Shown one piece after another: positions 1 to 9,038 of a stretch of 64,000 nucleotides of DNA. The notes under the pieces are model-generated. The model saw nothing but the letters and a program-made list of their open reading frames with translations. It was not told the DNA's origin and ran no database searches. This stretch comes from Phaeovulum vinaykumarii (lineage in GTDB: Bacteria; Pseudomonadota; Alphaproteobacteria; Rhodobacterales; Rhodobacteraceae): the NCBI RefSeq assembly GCF_900156695.1, contig NZ_FTOM01000005.1, forward strand, positions 155,559-219,558, given 5' to 3'. Made by a program: the position numbers and the translations under genes. How positions within the stretch are numbered: position 1 is the first letter of the stretch; each line of letters opens with the position of its first letter.

Positions 1-725
1 GCGGTCTTCCCCGTGGCCGAGGACAGCGCCACCAGATGCGCCGCCGGATCCAGCCCCGCCGCCGCCAGCCAGTCGCGCACATGGCCGGCATTGGTCATCG
101 TCTCGATGGTGGTGAAGGTCTTCGAGGCCACGATGACCAGCGTGCGCGCAGGATCGAGCCCGGCCAGCACGTCATGCACATGCGCACCATCGACATTCGA
201 CACGAAATGGCACCGCGGCCCGTCGGCCTGGGGCGCAAGCGCCAGACAGGCCATCGCCGGGCCCAGATCCGAGCCCCCGATCCCGATATTGACCACATCG
301 CGCACCGCCCCGCCCGAGACGGTGAAGGCGCCGCTGCGCACGGCCTCGGCAAAGGTGCACATGCGCGCATGGGTGGCGCGCACCGCCGCCATCACGTCCT
401 GCCCGTCCACCTGCACCTCGGCGTCCAGCGCGCGCAGCGCCGTATGCAGGACCGCGCGGCCCTCGGTGCGGTTGATCTTCTCGCCGGTGAACATGGCCGC
501 GCGCGCGGTCCCGATCTGCGCCGCCTCGGCCAGTTCCAGCAGCAATTCGCGCCCCTCGCGGTCGATGTTCGTCTTGGAATAATCGAACAGGAAGCCGCAG
601 GCCGTCGCGCTGAATTCGGCCGGCCGGTCGCCATGTGCAAAGAGCGTGGAGATCGGGCGCGCCGCCACCGATTTGTGATGCGCCGCCAGCCGCGCCCAGG
701 CGGCTTCCAGGGTCTTCTTGCTCAT
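1..725 (-). CDS. pgi: Glucose-6-phosphate isomerase, partial (N-terminal 241 codons)
   Basis: Interconverts glucose 6-phosphate and fructose 6-phosphate in the cytoplasm. Only the N-terminal part is present; the gene runs off the left edge and no stop is seen. The frame begins MSKKTLEAAWARLAAHHK and carries the sugar-isomerase core (VNIGIGGSDLGPAMA, then FVSNVDGAH and VIVASKTFTTIET), which match the phosphosugar-binding signatures of the family. It starts one base after the pgl stop codon and is therefore the third gene of a zwf-pgl-pgi operon. The family assignment is firm; the C-terminal catalytic residues cannot be seen. Confidence 0.95.
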   Translation of the reverse strand, partial: MSKKTLEAAWARLAAHHKSVAARPISTLFAHGDRPAEFSATACGFLFDYSKTNIDREGRELLLELAEAAQIGTARAAMFTGEKINRTEGRAVLHTALRALDAEVQVDGQDVMAAVRATHARMCTFAEAVRSGAFTVSGGAVRDVVNIGIGGSDLGPAMACLALAPQADGPRCHFVSNVDGAHVHDVLAGLDPARTLVIVASKTFTTIETMTNAGHVRDWLAAAGLDPAAHLVALSSATGKT

Positions 726-726
726 G

Positions 727-1398
727 TCATGCCGTCCAGTGAATGCGCGCGTCGTTCAGGATCACCCGGACCGGCGCCTCGGTCTCGGGCAGGCGGGCGG
801 CGCGCGCCAGGGCTGCGCGCTTTTCCGCCCCGGAAATCAACAGATGAATGCAGGCCGCCCCGCGCAGAACCCGCGCCGAAAGGCTGAGACGGGGCTCGGC
901 GGCGGTGGGCGGATGGAGCGCCATCACCACCGGCGCCTGCGCCGCGAGCGCCGCGGGCAGTTCCGGCGCGCCGGGAAAGAGGCTGGCGACATGCAGATCG
1001 GGCCCCATGCCCAGCACCAGCACGTCGATCGGCAGATGCGGCGCCAGCCGTTCGGACAGGCGCGCGGCGGTCTCGGCCAGCCCCTGCCCGCGCGCCGCCA
1101 TGGACACCATCTGCGCCGCCGCCGCCGGCCCGCGCATCAGCCGCGCCCGGATCTGCCCCGAATTCGACCGCTCCGCGCTTTCGGGCAGCCAGCGTTCGTC
1201 GCCCGCAAAGACCGTCACCTGCGCCCAGTCCAGAGGCGCCGCCGACAGGCATTCCAGCATCAACCCCGGCGTCGTGCCCCCCGGCAGGCACAGCGACGCA
1301 TGGCCCTTGTGCGCCAGCGCCGCGCGCAGGTCCGAGGCCACCCGGTCGGCCAGCGCGATCGCCTGCGCCTCGGCATCGGGATAGTCGATGATCTTCAT
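727..1398 (-). CDS. pgl: 6-phosphogluconolactonase
   Basis: Hydrolyses 6-phosphogluconolactone to 6-phosphogluconate, the step after Zwf in the Entner-Doudoroff and oxidative pentose phosphate routes. The 223-residue product has the NagB/RpiA-like fold signatures: LPGGTTP near residue 40, FAGDERWLP near 65, and LGMGPDLHVASLFPG near 131. The last motif normally reads GxDGHxASLFP, so a leucine replaces the glycine before the active-site histidine. Its ATG overlaps the zwf stop by four bases (ATGA), which indicates translational coupling. Length is typical of the DevB/Pgl family. Confidence 0.95.
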   Translation of the reverse strand: MKIIDYPDAEAQAIALADRVASDLRAALAHKGHASLCLPGGTTPGLMLECLSAAPLDWAQVTVFAGDERWLPESAERSNSGQIRARLMRGPAAAAQMVSMAARGQGLAETAARLSERLAPHLPIDVLVLGMGPDLHVASLFPGAPELPAALAAQAPVVMALHPPTAAEPRLSLSARVLRGAACIHLLISGAEKRAALARAARLPETEAPVRVILNDARIHWTA

Positions 1399-2867
1399 TC
1401 GCGGATCTCCCGCCAGCGCCGCCCGTCGCGGTGCATCAGCATCAGCGCATCCTCGGGGCCCGATGAGCCCGCATCATAGGGTTGCGGCCGATCGCCCCGC
1501 GCCTGCCAGCCAGCGATGATCGGATCGGTCCAGGCCCAGGCGGCCTCGACCTCGTCGCCGCGCATGAACAGCGTCTGGTTGCCGCGGATCACGTCCATGA
1601 TGAGGCGTTCATAGGCGTCGGGCATATCCGCCCCCTCGGCCCCCAGCGCGGTGGCAAAGGACATGTCAAGCGGCACCTGCACCAGCCGCATCCCCCCCGG
1701 ACCCGGTTCCTTGATCATCACCTTGAGGTTGATGCCCTCGTTGGGTTGCAGGCGGATGACAAGCACGTTCTCGCGCCAGCCGCGGGCATCGTCGAAGATC
1801 GAATGCGGCGGCTCCTTGAAGGTGATGGCGATCTCGGAGGTGCGCGCGCGCAGCCGCTTGCCGGTGCGCAGGTAGAAGGGCGTGCCCTTCCAGCGCCAGT
1901 TGGCCACATGCACCCGCAGCGCGATATAGCTTTCGGTGTCCGACGAGGGGTTGCCCGCGTCTTCCAGATAGCCCGGACCCCCGCCCCCCGCCAGATATTG
2001 CCCGCGCACGATATCGCCGCGGCCCACGGGTTGCAGCGCGCGAATGACCTTGAGCTTTTCATCGCGCACGGCATCGGGGTCGAAATGCCAGGGCGGCTCC
2101 ATGGCGATCAGGCACAGAAGCTGCATCATGTGGTTCTGCACCATGTCGCGCAGCGCGCCCGAGCGGTCGTAATAGGCGCCGCGCCCGCCCACGCCCACGG
2201 TCTCGGCCACGGTGATCTGCACATGGTCGATATATTGCGCGTTCCACAGCGGCTCGAACAGGATATTGGCAAAGCGCACGGCCATCAGGTTCTGGACCGT
2301 TTCCTTGCCAAGATAATGGTCGATCCGGTAGATCTGGCTTTCCTCGAAATGCGCCGCCAGCGTGGCATTGAGCGCCTGCGCCGAGGCTAGATCCCGCCCG
2401 AAGGGTTTTTCCACCACGATGCGCGCGCCGGGCCCGGCGATGCCCTGCGCCTGAAGCCCCTCGGCCAGATCGCCGAAAAGCACAGGGGCGACCGAGAAAT
2501 AGAACGCCTGCACGACATCGGGGCGCACCAGGCTGCGCAGGGCCTCCCAGCCGGTGCCGGCCTGCACGTCCAGCGCCACATAGTCCAGCCGGGACAGGAA
2601 ATCCTCCAGAAGGGCGGCGTCTTGCAGCGCGGGATCGACATGCGCGGCGATCGTTTCGCGGGCCATGGCGCGGAACTCTGCCGAAGACAGATCCGACCGC
2701 GCCGCCCCGATCACGCGCGCATCGGTCGGCATCTGCCCCGCGACATGGCGCCGGAACAGCCCCGGCAGGATCTTGCGCTGCGCCAGATCCCCCGTCGCGC
2801 CAAAGATCACCAAGTCGAACGGATCGACCGGGATCACGCGCGAGACCATGTTCTGCTCGGTGGTCAT
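1395..2867 (-). CDS. zwf: Glucose-6-phosphate 1-dehydrogenase
   Basis: Oxidises glucose 6-phosphate to 6-phosphogluconolactone with NAD(P). The dinucleotide-binding loop FGATGDLAQRKILPGLF lies close to the N terminus, and the substrate signature RIDHYLGKETVQN is present with its catalytic His/Lys. At about 490 residues it has family-typical length. I place the start at the ATG giving MTTEQNMVSR, preceded by GGAG; an upstream ATG adds 11 residues and a downstream one (MVSRVIPVD) resembles the start used in relatives, so the exact start is uncertain. First gene of the zwf-pgl-pgi operon. Confidence 0.95.
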   Translation of the reverse strand: MTTEQNMVSRVIPVDPFDLVIFGATGDLAQRKILPGLFRRHVAGQMPTDARVIGAARSDLSSAEFRAMARETIAAHVDPALQDAALLEDFLSRLDYVALDVQAGTGWEALRSLVRPDVVQAFYFSVAPVLFGDLAEGLQAQGIAGPGARIVVEKPFGRDLASAQALNATLAAHFEESQIYRIDHYLGKETVQNLMAVRFANILFEPLWNAQYIDHVQITVAETVGVGGRGAYYDRSGALRDMVQNHMMQLLCLIAMEPPWHFDPDAVRDEKLKVIRALQPVGRGDIVRGQYLAGGGGPGYLEDAGNPSSDTESYIALRVHVANWRWKGTPFYLRTGKRLRARTSEIAITFKEPPHSIFDDARGWRENVLVIRLQPNEGINLKVMIKEPGPGGMRLVQVPLDMSFATALGAEGADMPDAYERLIMDVIRGNQTLFMRGDEVEAAWAWTDPIIAGWQARGDRPQPYDAGSSGPEDALMLMHRDGRRWREIRE

Positions 2868-3042
2868 GGCTGGCTCCGGCTGTTGGCGCAAGCGGCGCAT
2901 TCTGCACCCCGTTTGCCCGAGTCTAGCATCGCCGGGCCCCTACGGCCAGTGACCGCGCCGCCCATGAACACACCGCTCATGACGACACGGGCCGACGAGG
3001 TGACGCGCCCCCCGAGCCCCCCCGCCTCAGCCCGCCCCCGCC

Positions 3043-3585
3043 TCAGCCCCCCAGTGCCTTGCCCAGCCGCGGCAGGCGCGCGCGTTTCATCAGCATGCGC
3101 AAGGGCAGATCGGTGCCGGCCATGTCCTCGGCGCGGGCATGGACCTGGCCCACGACCGCCGCCACCGCCGCGGGATGGTTCGACCACATCTCCCACAGGA
3201 AACCGTCCGGGTCGCGCCGCTCCAGCCCCTCGGCCGCCAACGTGCCGCGCGGAAAATCAGCGGCGTTGAAGGTGATGATGGCCTCGGCGCTGCCGGCGAT
3301 GGCGCAGGCCAGCACATGGATGTCATTGGGGTCGGGCAGGTGCAGCCGCGCCTCGAGCCCCGGCCGCGGGGCCACCTCGGCCTGCGGGAAGTCGGCGCGC
3401 AGAAGCGCGATCTCGCCGCGGGCGATGGCCTCGCCCTCGGGGCCCAGACGCGCGGCGGCCCGCGCCCATTCCTCGAGGATGCGCGCCGACCACAGCGGCC
3501 GGTAGAGGCCCGCGCGCGCCACCCCCACCAGGATCTCGCGCAGGACCGTGGGATAGAGCACGCAGGCGTCCAGAACCGCCTTCAT
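3043..3585 (-). CDS. PIN-domain protein (VapC-like ribonuclease fold)
   Basis: The 180-residue protein opens with MKAVLDACVLYPTVLRE, the beta-strand and first acidic residue of a PIN nuclease domain. It later has LPDPNDIHVLACAIAGSAEAIITFNAADFP, which supplies the remaining acidic metal ligands. PIN domains usually cut RNA, often as toxins. No antitoxin gene adjoins it: upstream is an rRNA methyltransferase whose stop overlaps this ATG by four bases, so a stand-alone RNA-processing role is as likely as a toxin. Longer than a minimal VapC (about 130 residues), with a C-terminal extension of about 45 residues. Confidence 0.8.
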   Translation of the reverse strand: MKAVLDACVLYPTVLREILVGVARAGLYRPLWSARILEEWARAAARLGPEGEAIARGEIALLRADFPQAEVAPRPGLEARLHLPDPNDIHVLACAIAGSAEAIITFNAADFPRGTLAAEGLERRDPDGFLWEMWSNHPAAVAAVVGQVHARAEDMAGTDLPLRMLMKRARLPRLGKALGG

Positions 3586-4832
3586 CCGTCAAGCCGGAAG
3601 AACAGCGCCTTGAGATAGGCGGTCTCGGCCAGCTGCGGCAGCATCGGGTGGTCGGGGCCGGCAAAGCCCGTATGCAGAAGTTGTGCGCGCCGCCCGCCGC
3701 GCCCGATCCCGCGCGCCGAGGCATTGCGAAAGGCGGTCAGATCGGCGGCATGAGAGCACGAGCAGAGCCCCAGATACCCCCCCGGCGCAACCAGCGGTGC
3801 GGCCAACCGCGCCACGCGTTCATAGGCGCGCAGGCCGGCGTCGAGCGCGCCGCGATTGGGCGCGAAAGCCGGCGGGTCGCAGATCACCAGATCGAAGCAC
3901 GCGCCCTCCGCGGCCAGCGCCTCGAGCGTGGCAAAGGCGTCCCCGCGCCGGGTCTCGAAGCGATCGGCCACGCCCATCCGGGCCGCGCCCTCGGCGGCCA
4001 GTTCAAGCGCGGGCGCCGAGCCGTCGACCGCCAGCGCCGAAACCGCGCCCCCGGCCAGCGCCGCCAGCGCAAAGCCACCCACATGCGAAAAGACATCGAG
4101 CACGCGCGCATCGCGGGCCAGCCCTGCGGCAAAGGCATGGTTGGGGCGCTGGTCGTAGAAGAGGCCGGTCTTCTGCCCGCCGGTCAGGTCGGCCAGATAG
4201 GTGGCGCCGTTCATCTCGACCGGGACCGGTCCGGACAGCGCGCCGCGCAGAAGCGTGACCTCCTCGCTCAGCCCCTCGAGGCTGCGCGCCCGCCCCGCGC
4301 CGTTCTTGACCACGACCGACACGCCCGTCACCGCCACCAGCGCCTCGGCCAGCGCCGCAAGATGGGTCTCGGCCCAGGCGGCATTGGGCTGGATCACGGC
4401 CGCATCGCCGAAACGGTCGATGACCACGCCGGGCAGACCGTCGGCCTCGGCATGGACCAGCCGGTAGAAGGGGCCGGGATAAAGGCGCGCGCGCAAGGCC
4501 TCGGCGCGGGCGATCTTCGCGGCCAGCCAGTCGCGGTCGATCACCGCCTCGGGGTCGCGGTCCATCACCCGCGCCACGATGCGCGAGGCCGGGTTGACCG
4601 TGACCAGCGCCAGCGGCCGGCGCTCGGCATCCTCGAGCCGGGCAAAGCTGCCCGGCGCCAGCGCGCGGGTGCGCCGGTCGATGACCAGCTCGTCGGCATA
4701 GACCCAAGGGAAGCCGTGGCGAATGGCGCGGGCTTCGGCCTTGGGGCGCAGGCGCACGACCGGAAGGGGCGTGCCTTCCGGCGCGGGATCGGCATGCGGC
4801 GGAAGATCGGGCGCGTGATCGGGGTCGGTCAT
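3582..4832 (-). CDS. RlmI-like class I SAM-dependent rRNA (cytosine-C5) methyltransferase
   Basis: A 416-residue protein with an N-terminal PUA-like part (KAEARAIRHGFPWVYADEL) and a C-terminal Rossmann methyltransferase domain. The SAM loop is VLDVFSHVGGFALAAL and the catalytic region VICDPPAFAPN is followed by GYLGLCSCSHA, which supplies the cysteine expected of m5C enzymes of the RlmI/YccW type. ATG at 4832 is chosen because the homologous part begins just after it. Its stop overlaps the PIN gene start. Target base (23S C1962 in E. coli RlmI) is inferred from the family. Confidence 0.87.
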   Translation of the reverse strand: MTDPDHAPDLPPHADPAPEGTPLPVVRLRPKAEARAIRHGFPWVYADELVIDRRTRALAPGSFARLEDAERRPLALVTVNPASRIVARVMDRDPEAVIDRDWLAAKIARAEALRARLYPGPFYRLVHAEADGLPGVVIDRFGDAAVIQPNAAWAETHLAALAEALVAVTGVSVVVKNGAGRARSLEGLSEEVTLLRGALSGPVPVEMNGATYLADLTGGQKTGLFYDQRPNHAFAAGLARDARVLDVFSHVGGFALAALAGGAVSALAVDGSAPALELAAEGAARMGVADRFETRRGDAFATLEALAAEGACFDLVICDPPAFAPNRGALDAGLRAYERVARLAAPLVAPGGYLGLCSCSHAADLTAFRNASARGIGRGGRRAQLLHTGFAGPDHPMLPQLAETAYLKALFFRLDG

Positions 4833-5213
4833 GGCGGCAGGGTTCCTCTGGCGGTTGCCCCCCCCTCTACCCGCTTGCGCGCCAAGGCGAAAGCCCCGGC
4901 AGAGCCCACTTCGGCGCCAAAGCCCCAACGCCGGGCCCGCGCGCGGTCCTTCATGGAAAGGGGATCAGCCGGCGCGCCGGGCCAATGCGCGCACCAGGCC
5001 AACGCGCCCCCCTGCGCACGTCAAGGAACTCATGTCGAGCAGATCCATGAGCGCCTCGGGCCGACCGACGCGCGCGCGCACACGCCAAGCGATCCGGCCC
5101 GAACGACGCGCCCGCGCGCAAGCGCCGCCTGCGGCCCGGCCTCGATGGCCGGGGCGCAGGCTCCCCCGCCACGGCCCAACGCCAGGGCCGACCGCCCGCG
5201 CCGGGACGCGCAC
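4833..5213. other. Intergenic stretch, no gene recognised
   Basis: About 380 bases between the methyltransferase start and the end of cckA. Frames here have no recognisable protein signature, and I see no clear terminator or RNA gene. It should hold the promoter of the methyltransferase/PIN pair, but no convincing -35/-10 pair stands out. Confidence 0.5.
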
Positions 5214-7505
5214 TCAGGCGTGAAGCTGCTTGTTCACCGTCTCGGTCAGCTCGCTCAGCGAGAAGGGCTTGGGCAGGAACACCGAATGCTCGACCGGCGG
5301 ATTGCCGTCGTTGAACACGTCCTCGGCATAGCCCGAGACAAAGACCACCGGCACCTCGGGGCGGGCCTTGCGGGCCTCGCGCACCCAGCTCGGACCATCC
5401 AGACCGGGCATGATGACATCGGTCACGAAGATGTCGATGCGCAGTTCCGGATCCTCGAGGATGCGCAGCGCCTCTTCGGCATTCTCGGCCTCGAACACGG
5501 TATAGCCGCGCAGCTTCAGCGCCCGGCTGGCAAAGGCGCGCACCGGCACCTCGTCCTCGACCAGCAGCACATGCGCCGTCGACGGCTGAAGCGCACTTTC
5601 CGCGGCCGGGGCCTCGGCGGGCGCAGGCGTCTCGGTCTCGAGGCTGCCGACATGGGCGGGCAGATAGATGGTGAAGCACGACCCCGCCCCCACGACACTG
5701 TCGCAGAAGATATAACCGCCGGTCTGCTTGACGATGCCGTAGGCGGTGGACAGCCCCAGCCCCGTGCCCTCGCCCGCGCGCTTGGTGGTGTAGAAGGGCT
5801 CGAAGATCTTGCCCAGCTTGTCGACGGGAATGCCCACGCCCTCGTCGTTGACGCGCACCACGACATATTCGCCGGGCGGGATCGACACCCGGTCGCGGCG
5901 CACCTCCTGGCTGAACAGCACGTTCTCGGTCTCGATGCGGATCGTGCCGCCGCCGGGCATGGCGTCGCGCGCATTCACCACCAGGTTCATGATGACCTGT
6001 TCCAGCTGGCGCCGGTCGGCCCGGATCAGCCGCAGCGCCGGGTCATGCGACAGCGTCAGCGTGACCTTCTCGCCCACCAGCCGGTTGAGCAGATGCGTCA
6101 GATCCGACAGCGTGTCGCGCAGGTCGAAGATCTGCGGCTTCAGCGTCTGCTTGCGCGAGAACGCCAGAAGCTGGCCCACCAGGCTGGCCGCGCGATTGGC
6201 GTTCTGGCTGATCTGGTTGAGATCGGCGAAATCCGGGTCGCCCTTGTCATGGCGCAGCATCAACAGGTCGCAATGCCCGGTGATCGCGGTCAGCAGGTTG
6301 TTGAAATCATGCGCGACACCGCCGGCCAGCTGGCCGATGGCCTGCATCTTCTGGCTCTGGACGAATTGCGCCTCGAGGGTCTTGAGCTGGGTCGCATCCG
6401 ACAGCACCGCGACCAGGCCGGGCCGCCCCTCCTCGACCGTGCGCGACAGTGTCACCTGAAGGAACACCTCGCGGTCGGGACGGCGCGCGCGCAGCACCTC
6501 GGGGCGGCGATCGGCCCGCCCGGCCACCGCATCGGCGATCCAGTCATTGACCGGCCGGCCGAGGCCCTCGAGCAGATCGCCCAGCCGCGCGCCGGCCTCG
6601 AAACTGCCCACCAGCGCTCGCGCCGCGCGATTGGCGGCCATCACCACGCCCTCGGGCGTCAGCCGCATCAGCGCCACCGGCAGCGCCTCGAACGAGGTCG
6701 GATCGGCCGCGGTCGTGCGCCCGGTCACCATGGGCAGAAGGTAGATCTCGCGCCGCCCGCTCGGGCCCTCGATCTCGGCCACCACGGCGCGGACGGTGCC
6801 GGTAGGGGTGGTGATCTCGTGCTCGGCCCCCGAGCGCAGCGGCAGATCGGTGAAGATGCGATCGAGCGTGCGCACGCGCTCGCCCACGATGCGGCGCAAG
6901 GGCTCGTTCATGTAAAGGATGGTGTCGGTTTTCGAGACGGTCAGCATCGGCAGGCTGATCGTGTCGGTGCCCTGCGCGGTGACGGGGCGTTCGAAGATAT
7001 CCTCGAGCCGCCACAGGAAGCATTCCTCGCCGACCAGATGCACCGACATGCGCACCTGCCCGCGCCGCGTCACCACATCCTCGCGCGCGGCCCCCAGGCC
7101 CGCGGCCCGCGCCTGCATCCGGTGCAGCACCGCCACCGGATTGGCCAGCGTCTCGCCCAGCGCACGGGCCAGCGGCATGCCGCGCCAATAGCCGAAACGG
7201 TCCTCGGCCGCGCGATTTTGATAGGTGATGCGCCCCGAGGGGTCGGTGGCGAAACTGGGCGCGCCGTCATGGGCGATGAAATCGGCCAGATGCGCATCGC
7301 GCCGCCGCGCCACCAGCCCCGCGATCCCGCGCGCCGCCAGCAGCAGAAGCGCGGTCGTCAGAAGCGTGGCGCCGATGCCCAGAAAGACCAGCTTCAGCCC
7401 CTGATCGCCCAGCACCCACGACAGCACGAAGGCCGCCAGCGCGGCCAGGATCAGCCAGGGCGCGCCGGCCGCAAGTCCTCCGATACGGCCCAAAGCCCCC
7501 GTCAT
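5214..7505 (-). CDS. cckA: CckA-type hybrid sensor histidine kinase
   Basis: Cell-cycle/motility hybrid kinase that in alphaproteobacteria phosphorylates ChpT and then CtrA. Two membrane segments lie near residues 13-31 and 36-60, followed by PAS-like regions. The dimerisation box GGVAHDFNNLLTAITGH has the phospho-acceptor His399. An HATPase domain follows (NLVVNARDAMPGGG, DEGVGI, GEGTGLGLSTAYG). The C-terminal receiver has Asp696 in VTDVIMPGLDGP. The start at 7505 is set by a perfect AGGAGG seven bases upstream; two in-frame ATGs further up lack a ribosome site. Length about 763 residues is usual for CckA. Confidence 0.93.
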   Translation of the reverse strand: MTGALGRIGGLAAGAPWLILAALAAFVLSWVLGDQGLKLVFLGIGATLLTTALLLLAARGIAGLVARRRDAHLADFIAHDGAPSFATDPSGRITYQNRAAEDRFGYWRGMPLARALGETLANPVAVLHRMQARAAGLGAAREDVVTRRGQVRMSVHLVGEECFLWRLEDIFERPVTAQGTDTISLPMLTVSKTDTILYMNEPLRRIVGERVRTLDRIFTDLPLRSGAEHEITTPTGTVRAVVAEIEGPSGRREIYLLPMVTGRTTAADPTSFEALPVALMRLTPEGVVMAANRAARALVGSFEAGARLGDLLEGLGRPVNDWIADAVAGRADRRPEVLRARRPDREVFLQVTLSRTVEEGRPGLVAVLSDATQLKTLEAQFVQSQKMQAIGQLAGGVAHDFNNLLTAITGHCDLLMLRHDKGDPDFADLNQISQNANRAASLVGQLLAFSRKQTLKPQIFDLRDTLSDLTHLLNRLVGEKVTLTLSHDPALRLIRADRRQLEQVIMNLVVNARDAMPGGGTIRIETENVLFSQEVRRDRVSIPPGEYVVVRVNDEGVGIPVDKLGKIFEPFYTTKRAGEGTGLGLSTAYGIVKQTGGYIFCDSVVGAGSCFTIYLPAHVGSLETETPAPAEAPAAESALQPSTAHVLLVEDEVPVRAFASRALKLRGYTVFEAENAEEALRILEDPELRIDIFVTDVIMPGLDGPSWVREARKARPEVPVVFVSGYAEDVFNDGNPPVEHSVFLPKPFSLSELTETVNKQLHA

Positions 7506-7637
7506 GGGCGCCTCCTGCGGCACCGAAGGCCCCTGTCCGGATTCGTCATTGCTCATCACGGGGCTGTCTGGTCCCTGCTTGCACGATTGCGGGCCGGCAT
7601 GCGGCTTCCCCCTGAACGCCACAACCACAACAGGTTG

Positions 7638-8840
7638 TCAACCGGCCGCTGCTCTGCACAACAGCGAGAAATGGAAACCGTCACCGCCTGACAATGGCGT
7701 CAGATCCTGACGCACAGCCAGCGACCAGCCCGGATGCGCCGCCAGAAAGGCCGCCACGCGGGCGCCATTCTCGCACGACAGCAGCGAACAGGTCATGTAG
7801 GCCAGATGCCCGCCGGGGCGGACATGCGCCGCCCCCTCGGCCAGAACCTGATCCTGAAGCGCGTTGAGCGCGGCAAGGCGCGCCGCGTCCAGCCGCCACT
7901 TGGCCTCGGGCGTGCGCCGCCATGTCCCCGAGCCCGAACAGGGCGCATCGACCAGAACCAGATCCCAGACGCCCCGCACCGCGCCGGGCGCCAGCTTCTC
8001 GATGCGCACGCCGGCACGGGCCGCGCGCGGGGCGATGTCGCGCATGCGCGCCGCCTCGACATCATGCGCCGCGACACGGGCCCCGCGCGCCGCCATCGCC
8101 AGCGCCTTGCCCCCGCCCCCGGCGCAGTAATCCAGCACCCGATCCCCCGGCGCCAGCGGCAGCGCCGCCACCATCGCCTGCGAGGACGCGTCCTGCACCT
8201 CGACCAGCCCTTCGACATAGGCGCGCGCGCCCTGCACCCGGCGCGCGCCCGCCGTGACCTCGAGCGCGGTGGGCGCCAGCGGATGGGGCGTGGTCTCGAT
8301 CCCTTCGGCGGCCAGCGCGGCCGCGGCCGCCGCGCGATCATTGCGCGCCAGATTGGCCCGCAGGAAGAGCGGCGCGCGCTGGCGCTGGGCGCGCATCACC
8401 GGCTCGAAATCCGCGCCAAGGTCTGCGCGCAGAAGGGGCGCCAGCCATTCGGGGCAATCGAGCGCGGCCAGATCCTCGGCAGAACTCTCGGCCGCATTTG
8501 CGGCGGGCCCGTCGTCCGCACCTGCGGCCAGACGCGCAAGCTCCTCGGGCGTCAGCGGCGCGGGCGCGTGGCGGGCACCGGTGAAAATCGCGTCAAGCGC
8601 GCCCCCCGCCGCCAGAACCTGCGCCGCGATCAGCCCGCGGCCCGTCAGCCCCCCACGCGCCGCCAGCGAGGCCCGGCAGCGCAGCGCGTCATAGACCAGA
8701 TCGCGCACCGCCGCGCGGTCGCCCGAGCCCGCAAAACGCGCGCCGCGCGCCCATTGGGTCAGCGCGGCCTCGGCCGGGGTGCCGTCCAGGTGGCGGTCAA
8801 GGATCTCGATGGCGGTCTGGGCGCGGGCGGCGGGCGTCAT
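7638..8840 (-). CDS. RsmB-like 16S rRNA (cytosine-C5) methyltransferase
   Basis: A 400-residue protein with an N-terminal NusB/antitermination-like RNA-binding domain and a C-terminal RsmB/NOP methyltransferase domain. The latter has VLDYCAGGGGKALAMAA (SAM binding), LVLVDAPCSGSGTWRR (catalytic PC motif) and LAYMTCSLLSCENG (nucleophilic TCS cysteine). Both catalytic cysteines are therefore present. ATG at 8840 is the likely start; an in-frame upstream ATG at 8928 would add a repetitive Thr-Arg-Pro-Asp-Pro tail encoded by the pentanucleotide repeat described separately. Confidence 0.88.
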   Translation of the reverse strand: MTPAARAQTAIEILDRHLDGTPAEAALTQWARGARFAGSGDRAAVRDLVYDALRCRASLAARGGLTGRGLIAAQVLAAGGALDAIFTGARHAPAPLTPEELARLAAGADDGPAANAAESSAEDLAALDCPEWLAPLLRADLGADFEPVMRAQRQRAPLFLRANLARNDRAAAAAALAAEGIETTPHPLAPTALEVTAGARRVQGARAYVEGLVEVQDASSQAMVAALPLAPGDRVLDYCAGGGGKALAMAARGARVAAHDVEAARMRDIAPRAARAGVRIEKLAPGAVRGVWDLVLVDAPCSGSGTWRRTPEAKWRLDAARLAALNALQDQVLAEGAAHVRPGGHLAYMTCSLLSCENGARVAAFLAAHPGWSLAVRQDLTPLSGGDGFHFSLLCRAAAG

Positions 8841-8870
8841 GGCGGCGGGCCTCGGGGTTCGGGTCGGTTC

Positions 8871-8925
8871 GGGTCGGGTCGGGTCGGGTCGGGTCGGGTC
8901 GGGTCGGGTCGGGTCGGGTCGGGTC
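8871..8925. repeat. Eleven perfect GGGTC pentanucleotide repeats
   Basis: GGGTC is repeated 11 times without error, flanked at 8856-8870 by imperfect copies (GGTTC, GGGTC, GGTTC). The array lies 31 bases upstream of the ATG of the RsmB-like gene, inside its 5-prime leader or, if the upstream ATG is used, inside the coding sequence. A five-base unit changes the reading frame with each gain or loss, so it is a candidate slipped-strand site. Confidence 0.95.
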
Positions 8926-9038
8926 ATGAAGACCGCACCGGCGCGCCCATGACAAGGGCCGCACCGGGCCGCCCATGGGCTTTTCCCGCGCCACTCTCTA
9001 GACTGGCCAGCATCCGCGCACCAGAACCGCCGAGCCCC

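Noticed and set aside
3043..3585. Toxin-antitoxin pair
   Set aside because: The PIN protein has no adjacent small antitoxin gene and is coupled to an rRNA methyltransferase.
3648..7691. 1347-codon plus-strand open frame
   Set aside because: It is antisense to the methyltransferase and cckA genes, is full of His/Arg/Gln-rich low-information sequence, and has no domain; such frames arise in 70% GC DNA.
8871..8925. Short array as CRISPR
   Set aside because: The units are five bases and contiguous with no spacers; no array of 25-40 base repeats with spacers was found anywhere in the window.
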